NCBI GenBank assembly: GCA_902627935.1
Contig: CACOLA010000001.1
Span: 124,001 to 188,000 of the forward strand
Length of the DNA stretch: 64,000 nt
DNA from: an uncultured Pelagibacteraceae bacterium
GTDB lineage: Bacteria > Pseudomonadota > Alphaproteobacteria > Pelagibacterales > Pelagibacteraceae
Direction: 5' to 3'
How positions within the stretch are numbered: the first letter of the stretch is position 1; each line of letters starts with the position of its first letter. The notes below the pieces were generated by a model. That model was not told where the DNA came from, did not search any database, and saw only the letters and a list, made by a program, of their open reading frames with translations. Position numbers and translations under genes: made by a program. Below are positions 29,636 through 38,940 of the stretch, in pieces.

Positions 29636-30090
29636 TGATAACATCTTTAAATAATAGGACAAAAATAAATAAAACTAAAATTAGAGTAGGACGTGGCATA
29701 GGTTCGGGTAAAGGCAAAACATCAGGTAGAGGTGTTAAAGGACAAAAATCTCGTTCTGGAGTTGCAATTAAAAGCTTTGAAGGTGGACAAATGCCTCTAT
29801 ATAGACGTTTACCAAAAAGAGGATTTAATTCTATTTCAAAAGATAAAGTTGCTATTCTTAATTTAAATAAAATTCAAACGTATATTGAAAAAAAAACTAT
29901 CAATTCATCTGATTTATTAAATGTGGATCTATTAAAAAAACTTAATATTATAAGTAAAAAATCAACGAAATTAAAAATTCTAGGTACTGGAGAAATAAAA
30001 AGTAAGATTAATATACAAGCAAATTTAGCATCAAAATCAGCAGTTGAAAAACTGGAAAAAATTGGTGGATCAATTCAATTAAAAAAATAG
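29635..30090 (+). CDS. rplO: 50S ribosomal protein L15
   Basis: L15, 151 residues, a late 50S assembly protein. The glycine-rich N-terminal RVGRGIGSGKGKTSGRGVKG and GGQMPLYRRLPKRGF are diagnostic. It starts on the last base of the rpsE stop codon. Confidence 0.96.
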   Translation: MITSLNNRTKINKTKIRVGRGIGSGKGKTSGRGVKGQKSRSGVAIKSFEGGQMPLYRRLPKRGFNSISKDKVAILNLNKIQTYIEKKTINSSDLLNVDLLKKLNIISKKSTKLKILGTGEIKSKINIQANLASKSAVEKLEKIGGSIQLKK

Positions 30091-30101
30091 ATCATTAAAA
30101 A

Positions 30102-31382
30102 ATGAGCTCCTCATCTACTTCTAATGACCTAAGAAATAGAATAATCTTTACTATAGGTGTGTTAGCAGTTTATAGATTTGGAACATTCGTTCCTTTACCA
30201 GGTATTGATCCAGAACAATTGAAAATTTTAATGGAAGGTAATCAAAAAGGATTACTTGGTATGTTTAATGTTTTTGCGGGAGGAGCAATTAGTAGAATGG
30301 CAATTTTTGCTTTAGGTATCATGCCATATATCTCATCAGCTATTATAGTTCAGCTCTTAACTGGTGTTTCAGATTATTTTAAAAATTTAAAATCTCAAGG
30401 TGAAATTGGTAGAGCAAAGATTACCCAAATTACAAGATATGGAACAGTTTTGCTTGCAACAGTTCAGGGTTATGGATTAGCAGTAGGTTTAGAGTCATCA
30501 GCAAATCTTGTTATTAACCCAGGCATATTTTTTAAAATTTCAACAGTAACAACAATTGTTGCAGGTACCATATTTCTAATGTGGCTTGGTGAACAAATAA
30601 CTCAGAGAGGCATAGGAAATGGTATATCATTAATTATTTTTGCTGGGATTGTTGCTGAAATTCCTAGAGCTTTAGTAGCAACATTTGAACTTGGAAGAAC
30701 TGGCGCTATATCAACAGTGATGATTTTGGGTATATTCATATTATTAGTTCTTACTGTCTTGTTTGTGGTGTTTATGGAAAGAGCCTTAAGAAAGATTTTA
30801 ATTAATTATCCAAAAAGACAGATGGGCAATAAAATGTATGGTGGAGAATCATCACATTTACCACTAAAAATAAATCAAGCTGGAGTTATACCAGCAATTT
30901 TTGCCTCCGCTTTGTTGTTATTGCCAGTTACATTTTCTAATTTTAATTTTTCTGATAATGAAACTTTTTTAAATCTAAGTTCATATTTTACTCAAGGACA
31001 ACCTCTATATATGATACTTTATGCATCTGGAATTATCTTTTTTACTTTTTTTTATACGTCAATAACTTTTAATCCAACTGAAACAGCCGATAATTTAAGA
31101 AAATATGGTGGGTTTGTTCCTGGCATAAGACCAGGAGAGAGCACTGCATTATATATTGAAACTATTTTAACAAGATTAACTACAATAGGTGCATCATATT
31201 TAGCTCTGGTTTGTTTAATGCCTGAATTTCTTATTGCAAACTATCCAATTCCTTTTTATTTAGGAGGAGCTTCAATTTTGATTGTAGTAGTTGTTGCAAT
31301 TGACACAGTAACACAAATTCAGACTAGAATGATGAGCGCTCAATATGAGCAATTAATTAAAAAGACAAAATTTGGAAGATAA
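30102..31382 (+). CDS. secY: Preprotein translocase subunit SecY
   Basis: SecY, 426 residues, is the ten-helix channel of the Sec translocon in the inner membrane. The N-terminus includes RFGTFVPLPGID, the plug region GMFNVFAGGAISRMAIFALG and the cytoplasmic loop around NPTETADNLRKYGGFVPGIR with the conserved arginine-rich segment. SecE is encoded at 7229. It ends six bases before adk. Confidence 0.97.
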   Translation: MSSSSTSNDLRNRIIFTIGVLAVYRFGTFVPLPGIDPEQLKILMEGNQKGLLGMFNVFAGGAISRMAIFALGIMPYISSAIIVQLLTGVSDYFKNLKSQGEIGRAKITQITRYGTVLLATVQGYGLAVGLESSANLVINPGIFFKISTVTTIVAGTIFLMWLGEQITQRGIGNGISLIIFAGIVAEIPRALVATFELGRTGAISTVMILGIFILLVLTVLFVVFMERALRKILINYPKRQMGNKMYGGESSHLPLKINQAGVIPAIFASALLLLPVTFSNFNFSDNETFLNLSSYFTQGQPLYMILYASGIIFFTFFYTSITFNPTETADNLRKYGGFVPGIRPGESTALYIETILTRLTTIGASYLALVCLMPEFLIANYPIPFYLGGASILIVVVVAIDTVTQIQTRMMSAQYEQLIKKTKFGR

Positions 31383-31388
31383 TTTTTT

Positions 31389-31952
31389 GTGAATATAATC
31401 TTATTCGGTCCTCCTGGTGCTGGCAAAGGTACCCAAGCAAAATATTTGGTAAAAAAAATAAATGGTTTTCAAATTTCTACTGGTGAGATGTTAAGAGATG
31501 AAATTAAAAAAGATACAAATATAGGTAAAAAGATAATTAACGACATGAATGATGGCAAATTTGTAAGTGATGAAATTGTAAACAAATTAATAATGTCTAT
31601 CATTTCTGACCCTCAAAAAAAAAACAAACTTATATTTGATGGATATCCAAGAACATTAAGTCAGGCTAAAAATTTAGATTTATTGTTAAATAAATCAAAC
31701 CAAAAGATAGAATTTATTTTTTTTCTTAATGTAAATAAAGAGACAATTATTAAAAGAATTGAAAAAAGAAGAATTATTGAAAATCGATCTGATGATGATT
31801 TAAATACTATTCTAAGAAGGTACGATACGTATATGGACACAACTAAACCTGTATTAGATTTCTACTCTAAAAAAGAAAATTTTCATGAGATTGATGGATC
31901 GTACGAAATTGATGAAATAAAGAGGAAAATAGACACTTTTCTAAGGGTTTAA
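31389..31952 (+). CDS. adk: Adenylate kinase
   Basis: Adenylate kinase, 187 residues, interconverts ATP + AMP and 2 ADP. The P-loop GPPGAGKGTQ is at 7-16, FDGYPRT lies in the AMP-binding part and the lid is the short form around KRIEKRRIIENRSDD, lacking the zinc-finger insertion, as in other alphaproteobacteria. The start is GTG at 31389, which places the P-loop at the usual distance from the N-terminus. It takes the place of rpmJ between secY and rpsM. Confidence 0.95.
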   Translation: MNIILFGPPGAGKGTQAKYLVKKINGFQISTGEMLRDEIKKDTNIGKKIINDMNDGKFVSDEIVNKLIMSIISDPQKKNKLIFDGYPRTLSQAKNLDLLLNKSNQKIEFIFFLNVNKETIIKRIEKRRIIENRSDDDLNTILRRYDTYMDTTKPVLDFYSKKENFHEIDGSYEIDEIKRKIDTFLRV

Positions 31953-31956
31953 GACA

Positions 31957-31984
31957 TTGACTTTAAAAGATCTTCTTATATAAA
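31957..31984 (+). promoter_or_regulatory. Probable promoter for rpsM-rpsK-rpoA-rplQ
   Basis: TTGACT at 31957-31962 and TATAAA at 31979-31984 are 16 bases apart within the 56-base adk-rpsM gap, giving a start site roughly 15-20 bases before rpsM. This would allow the alpha operon to be transcribed separately from the upstream cluster. Confidence 0.5.
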
Positions 31985-32008
31985 AGGCACAAATTTATCA
32001 CATTATAT

Positions 32009-32392
32009 ATGGCTCGTATCGCAGGTATTAACATTCCACAAAATAAGCTTGTTCATGTAGGCTTAACTTACATTTATGGAATAGGTGATAAATTTTCTAA
32101 ACGAATCTGTTCATCTCTAGAAATACCAAAAGAAAAAAGAATAAATGAGTTAACTGATGATGAGATACTAAAAATAAGAGAATTTATTGATCAAAACTTT
32201 AAAGTAGAAGGTGACCTAAGAAGAGATTATTCATTAAGTATTAAGAGATTGATTGATCTTGCATGTTATAGAGGTTCAAGACATAGAAAAAAATTACCAG
32301 TAAGAGGACAAAGAACCAGATGTAATGCGAGAACAAGAAAAGGTAAAGCAATAGCTATTGCTGGAAAAAAATTAACACCACTTAAAAAATAA
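32009..32392 (+). CDS. rpsM: 30S ribosomal protein S13
   Basis: S13, 127 residues, contacts P-site tRNA and L5. [20 protein letters not shown] and [20 protein letters not shown] are the complete family ends. First gene of the alpha operon, with its own predicted promoter. Confidence 0.97.
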   Translation: MARIAGINIPQNKLVHVGLTYIYGIGDKFSKRICSSLEIPKEKRINELTDDEILKIREFIDQNFKVEGDLRRDYSLSIKRLIDLACYRGSRHRKKLPVRGQRTRCNARTRKGKAIAIAGKKLTPLKK

Positions 32393-32394
32393 AA

Positions 32395-32844
32395 ATGTCA
32401 AAAGTTGAAAAAACTGATAATAAAGATCAAAAAGTTGAAAAGTCTTCAAAAAAATCTAACAAAAGTACTTATTCAAAAAAGAAAAAAATTAAAAAAAATA
32501 TTCTGAATGGTATTGCTTATGTTCAATCAACATTTAATAACACAATCATTTCGATAGCAGATACAAACGGCAATGTAATTTCATGGGCTTCTGCTGGTCA
32601 AAAAGGTTTTAAGGGATCTAGAAAATCCACACCTTATGCTGCGCAAATAGCAGCTGATGCTGCGGCTTCTAAAGCTTTAGATTTTGGAATGAAAACCTTA
32701 TCTGTAGAAGTTAAAGGTCCAGGCTCTGGTAGAGAAACTGCGTTAAGAGCTTTACAAGCAAGAGGATTTAAAATTTTATCTATTAAGGATACAACGCCGA
32801 TGCCACACAATGGTACACGGCCACCAAAAAAAAGGAGAGTTTAA
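32395..32844 (+). CDS. rpsK: 30S ribosomal protein S11
   Basis: S11, 149 residues, on the 30S platform. The core [16 protein letters not shown] and [20 protein letters not shown] is complete. The first 30-35 residues form a Lys/Ser-rich extension, making the protein about 20 residues longer than in E. coli (129). Confidence 0.96.
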   Translation: MSKVEKTDNKDQKVEKSSKKSNKSTYSKKKKIKKNILNGIAYVQSTFNNTIISIADTNGNVISWASAGQKGFKGSRKSTPYAAQIAADAAASKALDFGMKTLSVEVKGPGSGRETALRALQARGFKILSIKDTTPMPHNGTRPPKKRRV

Positions 32845-33872
32845 TGGAAACTGAAAATGTAAACATCAAAAATTGGAAATCTTTAATTAAACCTGCAAAA
32901 CTTGACGTAAAGTTAAGTGATGATCTAACACATGCTAAAATTATAGCTGAACCTTTAGAAAAAGGTTACGGACTTACTTTAGGTAATTCATTAAGAAGAA
33001 TTTTATTGTCTTCTATTAGAGGAGCAGCAGTAACTTCAATTCAAATTGATGGAGTTCTTCATGAGTTTACATCTATAAAAGGCGTTAGAGAAGATGTGAC
33101 TGATATTGTTTTAAATGTGAAGTCTCTTGCATTAAAATCATCAGCTGAAGGAACAAAAAAATTAATTTTAGATGCAAAAGGACCAGGTGAAATAAAAGCC
33201 TCTGATATCACTCCTGTTACTGATGTAGAAATTCTAAATCCTGATTTAGTAATCTGCAATTTAGATGAAAATACAAATTTTCATATGGAAATGAATGTTA
33301 ATACTGGTAAGGGGTATGTTCCTGCTGAATTAAATAAACCCGAGGAACCACCATTAGGATTAATTGCAATCGACTCATTGTATAGTCCTGTTAAAAAAGT
33401 TTCCTATTCAGTTAGCACTGCTAGAGAGGGTAAAGCATTAGATTACGATAAATTAACAATGGAAGTAGAAACTAATGGTTCAATTTCTGCTGAGGACGCA
33501 GTTGCATACTCAGCAAGAATTTTTCAAGACCAACTTAAAATGTTCATTAATTTTGATGAACCTGTTGAGGCTCCAATTAAAGAAGTTTCTACAGAACCAG
33601 AATTTAATAAAAATCTTCTCAGAAAAGTTGATGAACTAGAACTATCAGTGAGATCAATGAATTGTCTTAAAAATGATAATATTATTTATATTGGTGATTT
33701 AGTTCAAAAATCTGAAGGAGAAATGTTAAGAACACCAAATTTTGGTAGGAAATCTTTAAATGAAATTAAAGAAGTCCTGACTGGAATGTCATTATACTTA
33801 GGAATGGAAATCCCTAATTGGCCCCCTGATAATATAGCTGAAATGTCTAAAAAATTAGAGGAAGCAATATAA
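32844..33872 (+). CDS. rpoA: DNA-directed RNA polymerase subunit alpha
   Basis: Alpha subunit, 342 residues. The N-terminal assembly domain includes [20 protein letters not shown]; a linker near 235-255 leads to the C-terminal domain, which has two helix-hairpin-helix motifs around [14 protein letters not shown] and [17 protein letters not shown] and contacts UP elements and activators. One-base overlap with rpsK. Confidence 0.98.
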   Translation: METENVNIKNWKSLIKPAKLDVKLSDDLTHAKIIAEPLEKGYGLTLGNSLRRILLSSIRGAAVTSIQIDGVLHEFTSIKGVREDVTDIVLNVKSLALKSSAEGTKKLILDAKGPGEIKASDITPVTDVEILNPDLVICNLDENTNFHMEMNVNTGKGYVPAELNKPEEPPLGLIAIDSLYSPVKKVSYSVSTAREGKALDYDKLTMEVETNGSISAEDAVAYSARIFQDQLKMFINFDEPVEAPIKEVSTEPEFNKNLLRKVDELELSVRSMNCLKNDNIIYIGDLVQKSEGEMLRTPNFGRKSLNEIKEVLTGMSLYLGMEIPNWPPDNIAEMSKKLEEAI

Positions 33873-33874
33873 TA

Positions 33875-34318
33875 ATGAGACATGGTATTGCTAACAAAAA
33901 GTTAAATAGAACTTCTGAGCACCGTAAGGCACTTTTAAAAAATTTGCTTAATTCACTTATAAAGTATGAGCAAATAAAGACAACATTACCAAAAGCAAAA
34001 TTTTTAAAACCACAAGCAGAAAAAATTATAACTCTTGGAAAAAAAGAAACTTTACAGACGACAAAACTTTTAGTTTCAAAACTTCAGGATATTAAATCAG
34101 CCAATAAAGTTAAAAAAACTTTATCGAAAAGATATGAAAAAAGAAAAGGTGGATATACAAGAATTGTAAAGGCAGGGTTCAGATATGGGGACAATGCTCC
34201 AATGGCAATTCTAGAGTTTGTTGATAGAGATATAGAGGCAAAAAAACAAGATAAAAAGAAAAAACAAACAACAAAAGATATTGAAAAAAAAGAAGACAAA
34301 AAGCTAGCTACAGCTTAG
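33875..34318 (+). CDS. rplQ: 50S ribosomal protein L17
   Basis: L17, 147 residues. MRHGIANKKLNRTSEHRKAL and the RYEKRKGGYTRIVKAGFRYGD segments are typical. The last 25-30 residues form a Lys/Glu-rich tail beyond the E. coli length. It closes the ribosomal cluster; rluC begins 15 bases later. Confidence 0.96.
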   Translation: MRHGIANKKLNRTSEHRKALLKNLLNSLIKYEQIKTTLPKAKFLKPQAEKIITLGKKETLQTTKLLVSKLQDIKSANKVKKTLSKRYEKRKGGYTRIVKAGFRYGDNAPMAILEFVDRDIEAKKQDKKKKQTTKDIEKKEDKKLATA

Positions 34319-34333
34319 TATAATTTTTCAAAT

Positions 34334-35251
34334 ATGAATAAGAGATTTATCGTTGACTCAACGTGCAATAATATGCGCGTAGACCGATGGTTAAGATCAA
34401 AATTAGGAAATATTCCTCAAAGTTTAATTGAAAAAACATTAAGAGCTGGAAAAATAAAAATTAATAAAAAAAAAGCTAAAAGTTCATTTAAAATTAAAAC
34501 TGACGATGAAATAGATTTATTTAATTTTGAATTTCAGGAAAGAATAATTCAAAAAAAAATTAAATTTGAACCAACTGATGAAGTAATTAAGTCAAATGAA
34601 GATTTAATAATTGATAATAACGAAAATTTTGTAGTTTTAAATAAAAAATCAGGTATCTCTGTTCAAGGCGGGACTAAATCAAAAAAAAATCTAATTGATA
34701 TATTTTCAAAGAGCCAAATTTTTCATAACAGCAAACCTTTTACGGTACATAGGTTAGACAAAGATACTTCAGGTGTTTTTATTATAGCAAAAAATAGACA
34801 AACCGCACAACTATTAACCACCCTTTTTAGATTAAGAAAAGTGCATAAAACTTATTTAGCTATCTGTAATGGAGAATTAGAAAAAAATTCAGGTGAGTTA
34901 ATAGATGAACTAATAAGATTTGAAGGTAAAAAAAAAATTGTGGAAAAAGCAACAACTTTTTTTAAAGTTATTGATAAAAATTCTAAAGCAAGCTTAGTAG
35001 AAATGAAACCAATTACAGGCAGAAAACATCAATTAAGAAAACAGTTATTTAATATAGGTCATTCTATATATGGTGATAAAAAATACAAATCTTATAATTC
35101 AACAATAGGTTTGAATAAAAATCTTATGCTTCATTCATATAAAGTAAGATTTATTATAAATAAAAAGAAATATACTTATAAAGCTTTACTTCCTGATTAT
35201 TTTAAAAAATTATTAGAAATTAAAAGACTTGATTTTTCAAATTTGAAATAA
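34334..35251 (+). CDS. rluC: 23S rRNA pseudouridine synthase, RluC/RluD family
   Basis: A 305-residue RluA-family synthase that converts specific 23S rRNA uridines to pseudouridine. An N-terminal S4 RNA-binding domain (about 13-65) precedes the catalytic domain. HRLDKDTSG at 139-147 contains the catalytic Asp142, and [13 protein letters not shown] is the motif III region. RluC rather than RluD is suggested by length and position after the ribosomal cluster, but the target uridines cannot be read directly. Its last 32 bases overlap the convergent lipB gene. Confidence 0.88.
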   Translation: MNKRFIVDSTCNNMRVDRWLRSKLGNIPQSLIEKTLRAGKIKINKKKAKSSFKIKTDDEIDLFNFEFQERIIQKKIKFEPTDEVIKSNEDLIIDNNENFVVLNKKSGISVQGGTKSKKNLIDIFSKSQIFHNSKPFTVHRLDKDTSGVFIIAKNRQTAQLLTTLFRLRKVHKTYLAICNGELEKNSGELIDELIRFEGKKKIVEKATTFFKVIDKNSKASLVEMKPITGRKHQLRKQLFNIGHSIYGDKKYKSYNSTIGLNKNLMLHSYKVRFIINKKKYTYKALLPDYFKKLLEIKRLDFSNLK

Positions 35252-35849
35252 AGTTTTTAATTAATATTTTTTCTAAATTATTATAATTTTGTTTTTTAAT
35301 TTTGTTTAAATTTGTGACTCCTCTATCTTTAATACCGCAAGGTATTATCGCATTGTATTTATTTAGATCATTATTTATATTTATTGAAAAACCGTGATAT
35401 GCAATCCACTTGCTTACTCTTATACCAATAGCTGCAATTTTTTTTATATTTGAATTGTCTCTGTACCAGACACCAATATTATCTCTATCAGCAAATGATT
35501 TAATTCCATAAAATGTCAAAGTATCTATTATTGTTTTTTCTATCAAGTTTACAAATTTTCTTATATCTTTTTTTCTCTTTTTTAAATCGATAACAAAATA
35601 ACAGATTAGTTGACCAGGTCCATGATAAGTAATTTTTCCACCACGATTAGTTTTAACTATTTCAATAGATTTGTTTAAAATTTCATTTTCCTTATAACTT
35701 TTTCCTCCAGTAAAAATTTCTTCATGTTCAAGAATCCATATCAAATCTGTTGATTTATTTTGACTTAAATCTAATAGACGATTTTCCATAAATTCGATAG
35801 CATCTTTATATTTTATTGGTTTTTTTGACTTTTTAATCTCTATATTCAT
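35220..35849 (-). CDS. lipB: Lipoyl(octanoyl) transferase LipB
   Basis: LipB, 209 residues, transfers octanoate from acyl carrier protein to the lipoyl domains of 2-oxoacid dehydrogenases and the glycine cleavage H protein. [12 protein letters not shown] at 69-80 is the signature; the predicted catalytic pair is K137 and C171 (IIPCGI). It is transcribed towards rluC with a 32-base tail-to-tail overlap and diverges from mgtE. Confidence 0.93.
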   Translation of the reverse strand: MNIEIKKSKKPIKYKDAIEFMENRLLDLSQNKSTDLIWILEHEEIFTGGKSYKENEILNKSIEIVKTNRGGKITYHGPGQLICYFVIDLKKRKKDIRKFVNLIEKTIIDTLTFYGIKSFADRDNIGVWYRDNSNIKKIAAIGIRVSKWIAYHGFSININNDLNKYNAIIPCGIKDRGVTNLNKIKKQNYNNLEKILIKNFISNLKNQVF

Positions 35850-35909
35850 TAATAAATTGTATTCTTCTCATTATGTATTAAAAGATCCGATTTAATAACA
35901 GGAATATTT

Positions 35910-37283
35910 ATGACTTTAATCAAAAAAATTAAAGATAAAAAAGTTAATTTTGAATTTAATAAAGAATTTATCAAAGTTGTAACTGATAAAATCGCATCAA
36001 ACGATGCTCCATTTATAACTAGTTCTTTTAAAGAAATGCACCCAGCTGATGCAGCTGATATTGTTGAGCATTTAAGTCAAAATGATAGAGAGAACTTAAT
36101 TAAACTTAATAATTTCAATATTGATCCAGAGGTTTTTATAGAACTAAATGAGTCAGTACAATCTGAAATTATAAAATTTTTATCTTCTGAGGCCATAGTA
36201 AGAATACTTAAAAATCTTGAATCTGATGATGCAATTGCAATTTTGGAAAATGTTGAGGAAAAAGATAAAAATTCTATTTTAGGTGCTTTACCTCCTAAAG
36301 ATCGTTTTGCATTACTTGAGGGTCTTAGTTATCCAGAAGATAGTGCTGCAAGACTTATGCAAAGAGAATTTACTGCGATTCCAAGTAATTGGTCTGTTGG
36401 ACAAACTATAGATTATCTTAGAGAAAATAAAGATTTACCAGATCAATTTCTTGAAATTTATATTGTAGATGAAAATTTTACACCAATTGGTGTTGTTCCT
36501 TCATCAAAAGTCTTAAGAACACCAAGAGAAAGTAAAATGTCATCAATAATGGAAGAAATAATTTTTTTAGTACCTGTTGATATGGATAGAGAGGAAGTTG
36601 GTAATTTATTTGAAAATTATAATTTAAATTCTGCTTGTGTTATAGACAAAAATAACAAACTTGTTGGTATGATAACCTCAGATGACATACTAACAGTTTT
36701 AAAAGAGGAGGCAGAAGAGGATGCTTTAAGATTAGCCGGAGTTGGTGATGAAGAAATTACTGATGGCGTAATTACTAAAACAAAAAGAAGATTTAATTGG
36801 CTATTATTAAATCTTTTCACTGCTTTCTTAGCAACCTATTGTATAAGTTTGTTCGGCGCTACTATTGAACAAATGGTTGTATTAGCATTTTTGATGCCAA
36901 TTGTAGCATCAATGGGTGGAAATGCAGGAATGCAAACATTAGCTGTAACAGTAAGAACTTTAGCAACAAATGATTTAACAAAAAATAATTTTAATCAAAA
37001 TATCTTAAAAGAATTTAACATTGGTGTTTTAAATGGAATTATATTTGCCATAATTAGTTCTTTGATTGTTCAAGCTTGGTTTCAGGATGCTAAATTATCA
37101 TTAATAATTTCAATATCTATGGTTATAACAATGGTGGTTGCGGGTTTATTTGGAATATTAGTTCCTGTTACATTAAAAAAAATGAAAATTGATCCAGCTA
37201 TCGCATCTAGTGTATTTGTTACAACAATAACAGATGTAATTGGCTTTGTTTCCTTTTTGGGTGTAGGAGCATATTTTTTATAG
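35910..37283 (+). CDS. mgtE: Magnesium transporter MgtE
   Basis: MgtE, 457 residues. The cytoplasmic N domain contains MHPADAADIVEHL, followed by paired CBS domains (about 145-265) that sense magnesium, and five C-terminal transmembrane helices beginning near 300, with FLMPIVASMGGNAGMQTLA carrying the conserved GNxG-type pore segment. It imports Mg2+ across the inner membrane. Its end overlaps panC tail-to-tail by six bases. Confidence 0.95.
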   Translation: MTLIKKIKDKKVNFEFNKEFIKVVTDKIASNDAPFITSSFKEMHPADAADIVEHLSQNDRENLIKLNNFNIDPEVFIELNESVQSEIIKFLSSEAIVRILKNLESDDAIAILENVEEKDKNSILGALPPKDRFALLEGLSYPEDSAARLMQREFTAIPSNWSVGQTIDYLRENKDLPDQFLEIYIVDENFTPIGVVPSSKVLRTPRESKMSSIMEEIIFLVPVDMDREEVGNLFENYNLNSACVIDKNNKLVGMITSDDILTVLKEEAEEDALRLAGVGDEEITDGVITKTKRRFNWLLLNLFTAFLATYCISLFGATIEQMVVLAFLMPIVASMGGNAGMQTLAVTVRTLATNDLTKNNFNQNILKEFNIGVLNGIIFAIISSLIVQAWFQDAKLSLIISISMVITMVVAGLFGILVPVTLKKMKIDPAIASSVFVTTITDVIGFVSFLGVGAYFL

Positions 37284-38090
37284 ATTATCAATTAGTCTAA
37301 CTTTATTGATGTAATAAGCAATAAATAAATTTGCATTTTTAGTATTAAAAGATTTTTTTAAATTATCTAATTTTCTTAGTTCAAGATATTCAATATCAAT
37401 TTTATATCTTTTTTCCAAATCTTTTATCTTATTTTTAAAAATTAAATTTATTTTTTTTTGTTTATTAATATTTTTTTTAAATAGAAATAACTCATTAACA
37501 ATTTTTGAAACATTTTTTAAATGATTTTTTTTTAATAGTAAATTTCTTGATGAAAGAGCTATATTTGCTTTGTTCCGTATAGTGTTACATTTAATTATCC
37601 TTGTCTTATATTTATTTTCTATATATCTTTTTACCAAAAAAACCTGTTGATAATCTTTTTTACCCATATATATTTTTTTAGGCTTTATTAAATTTGTTAG
37701 TCTATCCATTACGTCTAATACCCCTTCAAAATGTCCTTTCCTATATTTTGCACAAAGTATTAAATCCTTCTTTTTTAATTTAATTATTTTCTCTCTTTTA
37801 TGATGATAAATATCTTTAACTGTAGGAATAAATACATAATTTACTTTTAATCTTTTAAGAATATTAAGGTCTTTTTTGACATTTTTTGGATATTTTTTAT
37901 AATCTTTTAAATTATTGAATTGGGTGGGATTAATAAAAATACTCACTAAAGTTTTTTTGCATTTTTTTTTTGAGTTTTTGATCAAGTATTCATGTCCTTT
38001 ATGAATACTTCCCATAGTAGGCACAAACCCTAAATTCCTATTATTACTTAATTCTTTTTCTAGTTCTTTGCTATTTAATAAAATTTTCAT
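37278..38090 (-). CDS. panC: Pantothenate synthetase
   Basis: PanC, 270 residues, joins pantoate and beta-alanine with ATP in the coenzyme A pathway. PTMGSIHKGH at 24-33 is the nucleotidyl-transferase HIGH-type motif, FINPTQFN follows, and MGKKDYQQ and SSRN mark the binding sites. It is extremely Lys- and Asn-rich. No panB neighbours it, so the rest of the pathway must lie elsewhere. Confidence 0.93.
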   Translation of the reverse strand: MKILLNSKELEKELSNNRNLGFVPTMGSIHKGHEYLIKNSKKKCKKTLVSIFINPTQFNNLKDYKKYPKNVKKDLNILKRLKVNYVFIPTVKDIYHHKREKIIKLKKKDLILCAKYRKGHFEGVLDVMDRLTNLIKPKKIYMGKKDYQQVFLVKRYIENKYKTRIIKCNTIRNKANIALSSRNLLLKKNHLKNVSKIVNELFLFKKNINKQKKINLIFKNKIKDLEKRYKIDIEYLELRKLDNLKKSFNTKNANLFIAYYINKVRLIDNL

Positions 38091-38124
38091 TTGTATTAGT
38101 TATTTTAATAAGTAAAACATTTAA

Positions 38125-38940
38125 ATGATTAAACAAGCTATTATTCCTCTAGCTGGACTTGGTACAAGATTGTTACCCTTAACTAGTGTGTTTCCTAAGG
38201 AGCTTTTGCCTATAAATGGTAAACCAGGTATAGAATACATATTGGATGAGTGTATAGATTCAGGCATTAAAGAAGTAATATTTATAATTTCAAAAAAAAA
38301 AGAAATAATAAAAAAATATTTTCATAATGATAAATTTTATAAAAAAATTATTAAAAAAAAAAAAGATAGAAGAATTATAGATGAATATAAAAAAATATTA
38401 AAATATAAAAAAATGATAAAATTTGTTTATCAAAATAAACCGAAAGGCACCGGAGATGCTCTTCTAAAAACAAAAAAATTAATTAAAGGCAAATTTTTTT
38501 TGATGATGTTGCCAGATGATTTGATTATTAAAAAAAATTGTTCAAAGTCTATGATAAAAATTCATAATCGTTATAAATCATCAGTAATAGCTAGCATGAA
38601 TGTTAAAAAAAAAACTGTTTCAAGATGGGGAATATTTAAGTTAAAAAAAAAAATTAACAAAGATAATTCATTAATTGAAGATGTTTTTGAAAAGCCTAGT
38701 ATAAAAAATGCACCATCTAATAAAGCTGTTATCGGAAGATATATTTTACCTTATAAAATTTTTTATAAGTTATTACATCTAAAACCAGGAAAGGGTGGTG
38801 AAATTCATATTACTGATGCAATAAGATCATTAATAAATGAAAATGAGTCTTTCATAGCGCATAGTTTTTCAGGAAAATATTTAGACTGTGGTACAATGAA
38901 TGGTTATATAAAATCAACTTTAGAAATTGCTAAAATATGA
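38125..38940 (+). CDS. galU: UTP-glucose-1-phosphate uridylyltransferase
   Basis: GalU, 271 residues, makes UDP-glucose from UTP and glucose-1-phosphate. GLGTRLLP at 11-18 and FPKELLP at 23-29 are the nucleotide-binding signature, and PKGTGDALL with the LPDDL metal-binding segment follow. The C-terminal GKYLDCGTMNGYIKS is typical. Its stop overlaps the ugd start by four bases, so the two enzymes are coupled and supply UDP-glucose directly to Ugd. Confidence 0.95.
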   Translation: MIKQAIIPLAGLGTRLLPLTSVFPKELLPINGKPGIEYILDECIDSGIKEVIFIISKKKEIIKKYFHNDKFYKKIIKKKKDRRIIDEYKKILKYKKMIKFVYQNKPKGTGDALLKTKKLIKGKFFLMMLPDDLIIKKNCSKSMIKIHNRYKSSVIASMNVKKKTVSRWGIFKLKKKINKDNSLIEDVFEKPSIKNAPSNKAVIGRYILPYKIFYKLLHLKPGKGGEIHITDAIRSLINENESFIAHSFSGKYLDCGTMNGYIKSTLEIAKI

